The notes under the pieces: model-generated
Seen by the model: the letters and a program-made list of their open reading frames with translations, nothing else
What the model was told of the DNA's origin: nothing
Databases searched by the model: none
Shown: one piece after another, positions 16,544 through 25,586 of the stretch
Layout: each line of letters opens with the position of its first letter
Numbering within the stretch: the stretch's first letter is position 1
Assembly: GCF_000321005.1 (NCBI RefSeq)
Contig: NZ_HE578909.1
Coordinates: forward strand, 129,213 to 193,212
Length of the DNA stretch: 64,000 bases
Origin: Anaerococcus senegalensis JC48
Lineage (GTDB): Bacteria; Bacillota; Clostridia; Tissierellales; Peptoniphilaceae
Direction of reading: 5' to 3'
Program-made: the position numbers and the translations under genes

Positions 16544-17881
16544 ATGAAAAAAAGATATATAAGTTTTTTTGTTTTCTTACTTTTTCTATTTAGCTCTTGT
16601 GCAAATAAGAATGAGCACTCTTCTGATAAACCTTTGGTTTATACTTCTTTTTATCCTGTTAACGAAATGACAAAAATGATTGGTGATGACACAATAGATG
16701 TTGAATCTTTTATGCCCCTTGATAAACAACCTCACCTTTGGGAGCCAAGTCCTAAAGATATGAAAAAATTAGCAAAGTGCGATCTTTTGGTTGTAAATGG
16801 TGCCAATATGGAACCTTGGCTTGATAAGGTTAAGGAAAATTTACCAAATCTTGATATTTTAAAATTATCTGACTCTGTTGACCTTATTACTTATAAGGGA
16901 GCAGCAGCTATCGGTGATTTTCAATACATGTCCAAGGTAAATTTAAAAAAGGGAAAAAATAAATTTGATTTTGGCCACACTCATGAAGATATGATGAGGG
17001 TTGCCTTTATAAAAGATGATGGTAGTCGTGGAGAAAATTTGGTGAAAAAATGTAAAGATATAATGAGCCAAAAAGGAGAGTTGATTCATCAAAAAGAAAC
17101 TTTCGACCTTGAAGAAGGAAAGGTTTATGGTCTTGAGATGGGACATGAATCTGGAGAGGTTTTCTTTAATGTTCCAAAAGATGGAGACTATATTTTTATA
17201 AGCGACAGGATAAGTGAAGATCTTCTTCCATATAATTTGGTTGGAAGCGATGGTAAATTTTTAAAAGATGAAAAAAAGGAAGAGCCTTTGATGGAAGGTT
17301 CATCTTCTGGATTTGATAAAATAACTTATGATCCCCACTCATGGTTATCCATTACCAATGCAAAAAAATATTTAAATGCTATCAATGAAAAATTAACCGA
17401 GAAATATCCGAAAAATGAAAGAGTTTATAGGAAAAATAAATTAAAGTATGTTGATAAACTTACTGATATTGATGCAAAATATAAGGAAAAATTTTCAAAA
17501 ATCGATAAAAATAATAGAAATTTTTTAGTAATTCATTATGCCTATGCTTATATAGCAAGAGATTTTGATTTGTTTCAATATCCATTACAAGGATTGACCA
17601 GTTTAGAAAATCCTAGCCTTAAAACTATAAAAAAAGCCATAGACTTTTCTGAAAGTAAAAATATTTCCACAGTTTTCTATGAATATGGACAAAATCCAAA
17701 GCAAGCTAAAGCCTTAGCCGAAGAAATCGGTGGAAAAGTATCCCCTCTTGCCTCTATGGAATATGTGAATAAAGAGCAGGAAAAAAACAAACTTAATTAT
17801 ATTGATCTTATGGAAATGAACCTTGAAAATCTCTACAAATCTATGAGCGAGGAGGAAAATAATGAAAGCAATATCAATTAA
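16544..17881 (+). CDS. znuA: zinc ABC transporter substrate-binding lipoprotein with large insertion
   Basis: 445 residues against about 300 for a typical ZnuA/AdcA core. Lipobox SSCA puts the lipid anchor at Cys19. Zinc-site residues: His64 in KQPHLWEPSPKD, His265 in DPHSWLS, and the His in VIHYAYAYIARDF near 336. Residues about 117-257, where other ZnuA proteins carry a short His-rich loop, hold a domain-sized insert containing GHTHED (144-149) and MGHESGE (199-205). The insert may bind zinc or accept it from ZinT (inference). It is followed by znuC with a 20-nt overlap. Confidence 0.92.
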   Translation: MKKRYISFFVFLLFLFSSCANKNEHSSDKPLVYTSFYPVNEMTKMIGDDTIDVESFMPLDKQPHLWEPSPKDMKKLAKCDLLVVNGANMEPWLDKVKENLPNLDILKLSDSVDLITYKGAAAIGDFQYMSKVNLKKGKNKFDFGHTHEDMMRVAFIKDDGSRGENLVKKCKDIMSQKGELIHQKETFDLEEGKVYGLEMGHESGEVFFNVPKDGDYIFISDRISEDLLPYNLVGSDGKFLKDEKKEEPLMEGSSSGFDKITYDPHSWLSITNAKKYLNAINEKLTEKYPKNERVYRKNKLKYVDKLTDIDAKYKEKFSKIDKNNRNFLVIHYAYAYIARDFDLFQYPLQGLTSLENPSLKTIKKAIDFSESKNISTVFYEYGQNPKQAKALAEEIGGKVSPLASMEYVNKEQEKNKLNYIDLMEMNLENLYKSMSEEENNESNIN

Positions 17882-18533
17882 AAATTTAAATTTTTCTTAT
17901 TCACAGACTCCAGTTTTAAAAAATTGTAATTTAGATGTTGATGTTGGTGAATTTACAGTTATTCTTGGCGGAAATGGGTCAGGTAAATCGACTTTAATAA
18001 AGCTTATGCTTGGAGAATTAAAAAAGAATAGTGGAGAAATTAAAATTCTTGGAAAAAATATTGAAGATTATGTTTCTTTCAAAGATATTGGTTATGTTCC
18101 ACAAATAAATATAGTAAATAAAATTGCCTTTCCTATAACTTGCCTTGAGCTAGTTTCATTAAATCTTTATGAGGAATTTGGCTTTATCAAAATTCCCAAG
18201 AAAAATCATTACCAAAATGCAAAAGATATATTAAAAAAAATGGGCATGGAATCTTATATCAACACTCCTGTAAATGAATTATCGGGAGGTCTTGCTCAAA
18301 GAGCAATGATTTCAAAAGCTATGATAAATGATCCAAAAATTTTGATTCTTGACGAACCAACAGCGGGAGTTGATAAGTATTCTAAGGACCATTTTTTTGA
18401 AACAATAGATTTTCTTTCAAAAAAATTTAATGTAACTATAATTATGGTTACTCATGAATTAAAAGAGATGGAATCTTTGAGTATTGATTTTACAAAATAT
18501 GAAATGGTAGAAGGGAGTTTGAAAAAATGCTAG
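17862..18533 (+). CDS. znuC: zinc ABC transporter ATP-binding protein
   Basis: 223 residues. Walker A GGNGSGKST (about 36-44), Q-loop YVPQ, signature LSGGLAQR and Walker B ILILDEPTAGVD are all intact. It energises zinc import with ZnuA and ZnuB. The start sits 20 nt inside the end of znuA with GAGGAGG upstream; it overlaps znuB by 7 nt. Confidence 0.95.
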   Translation: MKAISIKNLNFSYSQTPVLKNCNLDVDVGEFTVILGGNGSGKSTLIKLMLGELKKNSGEIKILGKNIEDYVSFKDIGYVPQINIVNKIAFPITCLELVSLNLYEEFGFIKIPKKNHYQNAKDILKKMGMESYINTPVNELSGGLAQRAMISKAMINDPKILILDEPTAGVDKYSKDHFFETIDFLSKKFNVTIIMVTHELKEMESLSIDFTKYEMVEGSLKKC

Positions 18534-19327
18534 AATTTGCTTTTATGAGAAAGGCTCTTATTTTGGGATTTTTACTTTCTATTATGATTCCTATAATAGG
18601 AATTGTTATGGTAAATAGAAAAACTTCCATGATAGGTGATGCCCTATCTCACACAGCTCTTGCTGGAGTTGGGATGGGCCTAATATTAGGTTTTGATCCA
18701 CTTTTAGGATCTTCAATCGTATGTGTTGTCGCTGCTTTTTTGATAGAATTTATCAGAAAAAAACTTCCCCAATATGGGGATATGGCAACAGCCGTTATTA
18801 TGAGTACAGGACTTGGAATTGCAGCTATTCTTTCAGATTTTGCTCCCGGGGGAAATTCTTTTGAATCTTACCTTTTCGGATCAATTTCATCAGTTACAGA
18901 TAGAGATATAGTAAACACAAGTATTGCCTTTATTTTGGTTTTAATATTATCAATTTCAAGATACTCATCTCTTTTAGCTATAGCAATAGATCCAAATACA
19001 GCTAGGCTTGCTGGAGTAAAAGTAAAAAGCTTAGACGCATCTTTTACTCTCCTTGCAGCCATAACTATAGCCTTGTCTGTAAAAATAATTGGAGCTTTAA
19101 TGGTTACAAGCTTAATAGTTTTACCAGTAGCAACAGCCTTAATTATTGCTAAAAGTTATAAACAAACATTTTTTATAACAATTACACTCGGCGTAGTCTA
19201 TATGATGCTTGGTATTATTCTAAGCTATCAATTCGATATAAAGCCAGGTGGAGCAATTGTTGTAAATTCAATAATAGGAATGTTATTCTTTGTTTTATAT
19301 AAAAAGTTAAGAAAAAATAAAGTATAA
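18527..19327 (+). CDS. znuB: zinc ABC transporter permease
   Basis: 266 residues with about 7-8 transmembrane segments. It has the ABC-3 family pattern: DALSHTALAGVGMG near the N-terminus, PGGNSFESYLFGS, and ARLAGVKVKSLD, the coupling segment to the ATPase. It is last in the operon and followed by a strong terminator. Confidence 0.95.
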   Translation: MLEFAFMRKALILGFLLSIMIPIIGIVMVNRKTSMIGDALSHTALAGVGMGLILGFDPLLGSSIVCVVAAFLIEFIRKKLPQYGDMATAVIMSTGLGIAAILSDFAPGGNSFESYLFGSISSVTDRDIVNTSIAFILVLILSISRYSSLLAIAIDPNTARLAGVKVKSLDASFTLLAAITIALSVKIIGALMVTSLIVLPVATALIIAKSYKQTFFITITLGVVYMMLGIILSYQFDIKPGGAIVVNSIIGMLFFVLYKKLRKNKV

Positions 19328-19332
19328 AAGTT

Positions 19333-19365
19333 GGGCTTTACAAAATATAATATTTTGTAAGGCCC
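19333..19365 (+). terminator. terminator of the zinc operon
   Basis: A perfect stem of about 15 bp beginning GGGCTTTACAAAATAT, with a short loop, followed by ATTTTAAATTT. Confidence 0.85.
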
Positions 19366-19527
19366 ATTTTAAATTTAAAAAATTTACCCAGCTTAGTTTT
19401 GCTTTCATAAATTTGATAAATTAATATCTTTAATTATAGATTAAAATATATAGTATTGATTAATAAGTAGCGTTTTGATAAAATTATAATAAATTATGAA
19501 GAAAATTTGTTTATGAAAGGAAGTCAT

Positions 19528-20511
19528 ATGAAAAAAACAATTACAAAAATTTTATTTGCTGTTTTGGGACTGTGCGTTATTGGAGCAATCGCTTTTTTTG
19601 CCTTTGGACAAAAAGATGGAAAGAATATTTTGAAAAAATCTGATGGAAAAATTGATACTTCAAAAGCAGACATTAAAGTTGAAATTAGTGGTTTTGACGG
19701 CTATGGAAAGGCTAAACTTTCAAAAAAAGAAGTTGAGAATTTGGATATAGAATCTTTAAATGATGATTATTCTGCAGAAGATATTTTAGATAACATTGAT
19801 ATAAAATTAAAAGCTAACAAATTAGAAAATCTTTCTAATGGTGATGAAATAAAGGTTACTATGAATTTTGAAAATAATTCAGACCTTGATATAGATATTT
19901 CTAATAAGAAAGTCGTTAAAAAAATTAAAGTTAAAGGACTTGAAGAAATTATAAATTCTTTGGACGATTTTGATGATGATACCCTTGATAGGATGAATAA
20001 GGATGCAATCAAAAATCTTTCAAAAGATTTTTACGATCCAAATAAGGGCTCTGATATAGATCATTATTATAATGGGGATAAGATGAATTATGAATTTAAC
20101 CAACTTGCTACCCTAGAAAAACCTCTAACTGAAGAGGAAATTATTGAAAAAAGCAAATTCGATAACCAAAAATCTTATGCTATTGCCATGATTTATGAAA
20201 TTAAATTTGAAGAAATTAAAGAGATGGATTGGGATGACGATGCTGATGAGACAATAATCACTAAAAAAGAAGATAAGGTAAAATATGCTGTATTTACTTT
20301 TGAAAATATCCAAAAAAATAATGGTGGAATTATTTATTCTACAAACAGACCTTATTTAGTTGATAGCGAAGAAAAAGCTTTAAATCAAATAAAATATGAT
20401 GGTTATGAATTAATTAATGATGAAGATGAAAAAACTGAAATAAGTAATGAAACAAGTAATGACGAAAAAAATCAAGATAATAAAAAAGATAATAATGTTT
20501 CAAATAATTAA
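19528..20511 (+). CDS. membrane-anchored extracytoplasmic protein of unknown function
   Basis: About 327 residues. One N-terminal transmembrane segment (TKILFAVLGLCVIGAIAFFAF) is followed by a large Asp/Glu/Lys-rich extracytoplasmic part. The region from about residue 45 to 150 (DIKVEISGFDGYGKAKL ... LSNGDEIKVTMNFENN) looks like one or two beta-sandwich units. A low-complexity Asn/Asp/Lys tail ends the protein. The ATG at 19528 has GAAAGGAAGTCAT before it, better than the TTG at 19507. It is a separate transcription unit after the zinc-operon terminator. Confidence 0.75.
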   Translation: MKKTITKILFAVLGLCVIGAIAFFAFGQKDGKNILKKSDGKIDTSKADIKVEISGFDGYGKAKLSKKEVENLDIESLNDDYSAEDILDNIDIKLKANKLENLSNGDEIKVTMNFENNSDLDIDISNKKVVKKIKVKGLEEIINSLDDFDDDTLDRMNKDAIKNLSKDFYDPNKGSDIDHYYNGDKMNYEFNQLATLEKPLTEEEIIEKSKFDNQKSYAIAMIYEIKFEEIKEMDWDDDADETIITKKEDKVKYAVFTFENIQKNNGGIIYSTNRPYLVDSEEKALNQIKYDGYELINDEDEKTEISNETSNDEKNQDNKKDNNVSNN

Positions 20512-20556
20512 ATTTAATTTGTAAAATTCATTATTATTAAAAAATATAATAATAAA

Positions 20557-20765
20557 AGAGGCTAATAAAGCATCTCTGACTGTCGACAAACTAAATTTTT
20601 TCCCATTTCGAGCGAACGAAGTGAGTCGAGAAATCTCGTGAGATCTCTCCGTGCGTTCGTTTCACTCACTTAGTCGAGATGGGTCAGAGATTAATTTAAT
20701 TCTAATTACTAATGATTTTTTATAATTAGACTTTGTCAACGCTCTGAGAGGCTAATAAAGCCTCT
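20557..20765. repeat. long-hairpin intergenic element, copy 1, inside a duplicated terminator
   Basis: The 169-bp core (20578-20746) begins GACTGTCGACAAA and ends TTTGTCAACGCTCTG, an imperfect terminal inverted repeat. Its inner part is a hairpin-rich block (GAGCGAACGAAGTGAGTCGAG ... TAGTCGAGATGGG). The core lies between two copies of one terminator hairpin, AGAGGCTAATAAAGC(A/C)TCT, at 20557-20577 and 20747-20765. The A-tract lies only on the outer left side and the T-tract only on the outer right. It separates the gene ending at 20511 from the converging clpC operon. Copies 2 and 3 are at 25290 and 45738. Confidence 0.75.
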
Positions 20766-20768
20766 TTT

Positions 20769-23174
20769 TTATCCCAAAACTTCAGATTTTTCTTTTGTTT
20801 TTTCTTTTTTATTGGCAAAATTTATTTTTCCTTCTTTTACTGTAAGATTTATTACCATATCTTTAGATAATTTTCCTTCCAATATTTCTTCTGCCAATTG
20901 GTTGTCAATTTTATTTGTAATATGACGTTCAAGTGGTCTTGCTCCATATTCTTTTGAAAATCCACCTTCTGATAACAAATCAACAACTCTCTTGTTATAA
21001 TTTATTTCTATACCAAGATTTTTAAGTCTTTCTTTTGTTTCATCAAGTAAAATTTTTGTAATTTCTTTAATTGCATCTTCATCAAGGGAATTAAACATAA
21101 TTATATCGTCAAGTCTGTTTAAAAATTCTGGAGCAAAAGCATTTTTTATGGCCTTATTTATAATCTCCTTATTTGAATCTTCAATTTCCTTATCAACATC
21201 GCTAGTTCCAAATCCAATTTTTGGATTTTGATTTAAAGATGAAACTCCAACGTTACTGGTCATTATTATAATTGTATTTTTAAAATCTACAGTTCTTCCT
21301 TGACCATCTGTAAGCCTTCCATCATCTAAAATTTGTAAAAGTAAATTGAAAATATCTGGGTGGGCTTTTTCAATTTCATCAAATAAAATTATAGAATAAG
21401 GATGTTTTCTTACAGCTTCTGTAAGTTGTCCACCTTCTTCATAACCAACATATCCTGGAGGAGATCCAACAAGTCTTGACACAGCAAATTTTTCCATATA
21501 TTCACTCATGTCCATCCTAATTAAATTGTCCATATCTCCAAATAAATTTTTGGCCAAAGATTTGGCAAGATATGTTTTACCAACTCCTGTTGGTCCTACA
21601 AAAATAAATGATCCTATTGGTTTATTTGGATCTTTTAGTCCAACTCTAGATCTTTTTATTGAGTGAGAAATAGCATCAATAGCCTTATCTTGACCTATAA
21701 CTTCTTTTTTAAGATCAATATCTAGATCCATATATTTTTGTTTTTCATCTTCTGTTAATTTTGTTATTGGAACTTTTGACCAATCTGAAACTATTTTTGC
21801 TATTTGATCAAATCCAATTTTTAAATTACTTTTATTTTCTTTTTCAAATTTTTCGCGAGCTTCGTTTATTTGATCTCTAAGACTTGCAGCTTTTTCAAAA
21901 TTTTGCTCATTTATCGCTTGAGCTTTTTCTTCTATAAGTTTATCCAAAATTTCTTTGTTTGAACTTTGATCTTTGTTTTCTCTATAATTTTTGATTCTTT
22001 CTTTTGAACAAGCTTCATCAATTACATCAATCGCCTTATCTGGCAAAAATCTATCTTGGATATATCTTTGTGATAAATCAACTGCAGCTTTTATGGCATC
22101 ATCTGTAATTTCTACCTTGTGATGATCCTCATATTTATCCTTTAATCCTTCAATTATTTTTATAGTGTCATCTTTATTTGGTTCTTCTACGTGAACTGGT
22201 TGCATTCTTCTTGTCAAAGCTTGATCTTTTTCAACGTGTTTTCTATATTCATCAATTGTTGTTGCCCCAATTATTTGAATATCACCCTTAGCAAGAATTG
22301 GTTTTAAAATATTTGCTGCGTCCATGCTTCCTTCGCTTGCACCAGCTCCCAAAACCATATGAAATTCATCAATAAATAAAATTACATCTTCTCTTTGTTC
22401 AAGTTCTTCAAATAATTTTTTAAGTCTTTCTTCAAAATCTCCACGATATTTAGTTCCTGCAATCATACTTGCAAGATCTAGAGAAACAATAGTTTTATCT
22501 TCAATAATTATAGGAACTTTATTTTCAATAATTCTTTGAGCAAGTCCTTCAATTATGGCAGTTTTACCAACTCCTGGATCTCCAATCAAAATTGGATTAT
22601 TTTTGCTTCTTCTTAAAAGAATTTGGATAACCCTTTCGATTTCTCCATCTCTTCCAATAACTGGGTCAATTTTTCCAGCCTCTGCCAAGTCATTTAAATT
22701 TTTAGCAAATTTTTTAAGATTTTCGCCCAAACTTTTGGATGAATTTATAGATTTTTCATCATTTTGTAAACGAATTAAATTATCTCTGATATTTTTTTTA
22801 TCAAGTCCTGATAGCATAAACATAAGATTTGTAAATGAATCATCATCGTTTAAAATTGCAAGAAGGACATCTTCCTCGCTTGCAGAGATTTTTTTTCTTT
22901 TTTGGGCAAAAAGTCTTGCCCTATCTAAAATTTGTCTTACTTTATTTGAATATTCTTTTGTTGGTCTTACTGCTGACCCCTTGCCAATATTATTTATTAC
23001 AATTGATCTTAAAAGCTCATAATTTGCTCCGGCTTCTTCCAAAGCTTTTGTTGCAAGAGAACCAGTTTTCATAAGAGCCAAAAGCAAATGTTCAACTCCT
23101 ATATAATCATGGCTAAGAGAATAAGATTCCCTTCGGGCCTGACCCGTTAGCCTATTTAATTTATTATTTTCCAT
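20769..23174 (-). CDS. clpC: ClpC AAA+ unfoldase
   Basis: 801 residues. Two Clp_N repeats open the protein, keeping the Glu positions that dock phosphoarginine in ClpC (VEHLLLAL and SEEDVLLAI). AAA-1 has GDPGVGKT, the middle domain with a UVR-like coiled coil spans about 400-470, and AAA-2 has GPTGVGKT. The IGF loop ([10 protein letters not shown]) is the ClpP docking tripeptide. ClpC unfolds proteins for ClpP, which is not in this window. It is the last gene of the ctsR operon: its start codon shares a base with the mcsB stop. Confidence 0.95.
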   Translation of the reverse strand: MENNKLNRLTGQARRESYSLSHDYIGVEHLLLALMKTGSLATKALEEAGANYELLRSIVINNIGKGSAVRPTKEYSNKVRQILDRARLFAQKRKKISASEEDVLLAILNDDDSFTNLMFMLSGLDKKNIRDNLIRLQNDEKSINSSKSLGENLKKFAKNLNDLAEAGKIDPVIGRDGEIERVIQILLRRSKNNPILIGDPGVGKTAIIEGLAQRIIENKVPIIIEDKTIVSLDLASMIAGTKYRGDFEERLKKLFEELEQREDVILFIDEFHMVLGAGASEGSMDAANILKPILAKGDIQIIGATTIDEYRKHVEKDQALTRRMQPVHVEEPNKDDTIKIIEGLKDKYEDHHKVEITDDAIKAAVDLSQRYIQDRFLPDKAIDVIDEACSKERIKNYRENKDQSSNKEILDKLIEEKAQAINEQNFEKAASLRDQINEAREKFEKENKSNLKIGFDQIAKIVSDWSKVPITKLTEDEKQKYMDLDIDLKKEVIGQDKAIDAISHSIKRSRVGLKDPNKPIGSFIFVGPTGVGKTYLAKSLAKNLFGDMDNLIRMDMSEYMEKFAVSRLVGSPPGYVGYEEGGQLTEAVRKHPYSIILFDEIEKAHPDIFNLLLQILDDGRLTDGQGRTVDFKNTIIIMTSNVGVSSLNQNPKIGFGTSDVDKEIEDSNKEIINKAIKNAFAPEFLNRLDDIIMFNSLDEDAIKEITKILLDETKERLKNLGIEINYNKRVVDLLSEGGFSKEYGARPLERHITNKIDNQLAEEILEGKLSKDMVINLTVKEGKINFANKKEKTKEKSEVLG

Positions 23175-24142
23175 TATCTAGCCTCCATATATGAATTAAA
23201 AAATTCATATCTTTCTTCATCTCTATTTCCCTTAAACTTATTCTTTGTAATATTGAAAATCAAATAATCAATTTCTTGATTTGATAGTTTTGTAGAAAAT
23301 CCCAAAACATTATATTTTTTCAAATCATAAAGACAATTTATCATGCTAGTTAAAGTTTTTAAATTCTTACTAAAAAGATTAGTTTCTAAAATTTTTATAG
23401 AATCTTTTATATCTTCATCATTTAAACCATTTAAGCTTTGAAAATCTCTCCTAAATCTTCTTTCATTTCTAACAACAGTATCAAGAATTATTTCGAAATT
23501 TTCTAGATATTCGCCCATATCTTTTCTATAATTTCCAAAATTTTTCAAAATATAAATATCATCATCATAAGATTTAAAATATTCTGGAACAAATCTTGTA
23601 ATATAAATCCCGTCATGAGCAAGACTTGATTTTAATGTTAGATAAGCTTGGCTATTATCTAAAAGTCCAAACAAAAACATCTTTAATCTAATTTCAATCC
23701 CATTTCCAGAATTTCTTCCAAAACTTGTTAGATATCCATATTGAGGAGAGAAAGCAAAATCGAATTTTTTATCCAATTTCTCCTCAATTTCCATCGCTCT
23801 ATCATAGGAAGCTTTAATTTCTTCCCCAAAATTTGTAATATTTATAGAAATATGGTCGCTATCATTTATTACAATAACATGGTCATCAGAAAAAATGAAT
23901 CCTATAACTGCTTCCTTATTCTTAGAATCAGAAGAAATTATTCCTGCATTTATTAATTTATTTAAAGTAATCTCATCTAGCTCATCAATTAATATTAAAT
24001 CATCCCCATAAATTTCCCTAAAACTTTCTATTATTTCTAGGGAGTCTTCTTCTGACATATTATTTGGGAAATTATATCCTTCAATATTTCTTTTCAAAGA
24101 TAAGTTATTTTCAAGTATTATGTCCTTATAATAGTCTATCAA
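23174..24142 (-). CDS. mcsB: McsB-like protein, probable inactive arginine kinase
   Basis: 322 residues, encoded in the McsB position and alignable throughout with the McsB phosphagen-kinase fold (GYNFP, RGYLTS-like GYLTSFGRNSGNG, GIYITRFVPEY). Key positions are changed. The nucleotide-binding SSRIRLARN block is replaced by LSLKRN, the catalytic NEEDH by NDSDH, and the conserved Cys after TS by Phe (TSFGRN). GTGLRAS, with its Arg, becomes GNGIEIR. The C-terminal phosphoarginine-receptor motif RDxxR survives (RDEERY). So catalysis is probably lost while binding may remain. It overlaps mcsA by 4 nt. Confidence 0.85.
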   Translation of the reverse strand: MIDYYKDIILENNLSLKRNIEGYNFPNNMSEEDSLEIIESFREIYGDDLILIDELDEITLNKLINAGIISSDSKNKEAVIGFIFSDDHVIVINDSDHISINITNFGEEIKASYDRAMEIEEKLDKKFDFAFSPQYGYLTSFGRNSGNGIEIRLKMFLFGLLDNSQAYLTLKSSLAHDGIYITRFVPEYFKSYDDDIYILKNFGNYRKDMGEYLENFEIILDTVVRNERRFRRDFQSLNGLNDEDIKDSIKILETNLFSKNLKTLTSMINCLYDLKKYNVLGFSTKLSNQEIDYLIFNITKNKFKGNRDEERYEFFNSYMEAR

Positions 24143-24714
24143 TTTCTCACCTTCATATTTAATTCATCTATTTTTTCTTTAAGATCTTGAGCCTTCTCAA
24201 AATCTTCAATCTCAACTGACTTTTGCAACTGTTCTTGTAAATTCTTAATCTTTATTGCCACTTCCCTAAAATCTCTATGTTTTCTTGGGAATTTTCCATC
24301 ATATTTTTTCAAATTATTTACAACCTTTAGAACCTCTCGGCTTACTTTTTTATCAAGCTCATAACAATGTGGGCAACCAAAAATTCCAGCCTTTATATTT
24401 GCCACAGAATTACCACACTCTGGACAATGTTCTTCTTTTAATGATGAAAAATAATCATAAGAGAAATTATTTTTGGAAATTTTATAATCATAATAAGAAT
24501 CTATAATTTGATCAAGGCTTGGTACAAATTTTTCTACCAAACTTCTCCAATCAAAATTATTTACATCAACTTCTTTATAATCTTCAAAACCTGTAACTTC
24601 ACCTTTAGATAATTTTTGTACACAATCATTGCAAAGGTGAAAGTCATGTTCTGTACCATTTACTATTGCCTTTACAGTAACACTTGCTTCATTATCACAT
24701 CTGTCGCATTTCAT
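24139..24714 (-). CDS. mcsA: McsA, zinc-finger activator of McsB/CtsR control
   Basis: 191 residues with four CxxC pairs (CDRCDN, CNDCVQ, CPECGN, CPHCYE) that form two zinc sites, and a C-terminal UVR domain (VEIEDFEKAQDLKEKIDELN). McsA normally binds and activates McsB and helps inactivate CtsR under stress. Intact zinc motifs beside a degenerate McsB suggest McsA keeps a role of its own here. It starts 4 nt after the ctsR stop codon. Confidence 0.95.
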   Translation of the reverse strand: MKCDRCDNEASVTVKAIVNGTEHDFHLCNDCVQKLSKGEVTGFEDYKEVDVNNFDWRSLVEKFVPSLDQIIDSYYDYKISKNNFSYDYFSSLKEEHCPECGNSVANIKAGIFGCPHCYELDKKVSREVLKVVNNLKKYDGKFPRKHRDFREVAIKIKNLQEQLQKSVEIEDFEKAQDLKEKIDELNMKVRN

Positions 24715-24718
24715 ATAA

Positions 24719-25183
24719 TCAACTCCTTATTAGAAAGCTTAGTAAAATATTTTTTACTATATCATGCCTTACTAAATTTCTCTTATTTTTTTCTACATTC
24801 ATAAGCGACTTATCAAGAGTTGCATAAACTGCAATTCCCAATTCTTTCTCGTCCATATATCCCTTGTTAAAAAGTTCTGTAAAAAAACTTTTCGCCCTTT
24901 CTTCAGTTAATTCTTTATCTAAATTTTTAATAATATATTTTATATAATCATCTTCATCTTCGACTATAGTAATAATTCTTATAAAGCCATTGCCGCCTCT
25001 TTTGCTTTCAATTAAATACCCGTTATAAGGTGTAAATCTTGTAGAAAGCACATAATTAATTTGACTTGGAGAACACTCAAACCTTGTCGCCAAATCATTT
25101 CTACCAATTTCTACAAAACCTTCTTGAGTATTATCCAAAAGAGCCTTCAAGAATTTTTCTATATCAGACGTTAATCCTGCCAT
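24719..25183 (-). CDS. ctsR: CtsR heat-shock repressor
   Basis: 154 residues. The winged helix-turn-helix spans about residues 1-72 (SDIEKFLKALL, CSPSQINYVLSTRFTPYNGYLIESKRGGNGFIRI). The glycine-rich wing is RGGNG here rather than the usual RGGGG, i.e. one Gly of the thermosensor loop is Asn. The dimerisation domain follows. It represses its own operon through the operator at 25201. First gene of ctsR-mcsA-mcsB-clpC. Confidence 0.95.
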   Translation of the reverse strand: MAGLTSDIEKFLKALLDNTQEGFVEIGRNDLATRFECSPSQINYVLSTRFTPYNGYLIESKRGGNGFIRIITIVEDEDDYIKYIIKNLDKELTEERAKSFFTELFNKGYMDEKELGIAVYATLDKSLMNVEKNKRNLVRHDIVKNILLSFLIRS

Positions 25184-25200
25184 AGATTTACCTCGATTTC

Positions 25201-25218
25201 TTTGACTTTCTCTGACCT
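25201..25218 (-). promoter_or_regulatory. CtsR operator
   Basis: Read on the minus strand: AGGTCAGAGAAAGTCAAA, matching the tandem heptad GGTCAAANANRGTCAAA with one mismatch. It lies 18 bp upstream of ctsR and just downstream of the -10 element. Confidence 0.88.
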
Positions 25219-25226
25219 TTTATTTT

Positions 25227-25254
25227 ATTGTACACTAAAATAGTATAGATTCAA
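25227..25254 (-). promoter_or_regulatory. promoter of the ctsR operon
   Basis: On the minus strand, TTGAAT (25249-25254) and TACAAT (25227-25232) are separated by 16 bp. The CtsR operator covers the expected start site. Confidence 0.75.
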
Positions 25255-25289
25255 GAATAATGAACTTATAAAAATTTATAAAAAAAATA

Positions 25290-25581
25290 AGGCTAAAAAT
25301 TTAGCCTCAGACTGTTGACAAACTAAAAATTTAACCATTTCGACCGAACGTAGTGAGTGGAGAAATCTCATGAGATCTCTCCGTGCGTTCGTTTCACTCA
25401 TACTAAAACACGTTTGCCTTGCTAACTTTTTCGTGCTTTCGCACTTAGTTTTAGGGATAAATATGCCAAATCAAGGCATATTTATCTAGTCGAGATGGTA
25501 CGTAGCTTTATTTTTATTATAAAATAAAATATTATCTACATTCGTACTTTGTCTATGCTCTGAGGCTAAAAAATTTAGCCT
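25290..25581. repeat. long-hairpin intergenic element, copy 2, inside a duplicated terminator
   Basis: The 255-bp core (25308-25562) begins CAGACTGTTGACAAA and ends TTTGTCTATGCTCTG. Flanking hairpins are AGGCTAAAAATTTAGCCT (25290-25307) and nearly the same sequence at 25563-25581. The inner block ACGTAGTGAGTGGAGAAATC ... CGTTTCACTCA matches copy 1 in the same orientation. It is then interrupted at about 25407-25491 by an extra hairpin module (CGTGCTTTCGCAC; GGATAAATATGCC ... GGCATATTTATC), before TAGTCGAGATGG resumes. Confidence 0.75.
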
Positions 25582-25586
25582 TATTT

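Noticed and set aside
20578..20746. CRISPR-like repeats in the hairpin-rich intergenic region
   Set aside because: The repeats are palindromic arms of one element, not regularly spaced direct repeats with unique spacers; no cas genes are present.
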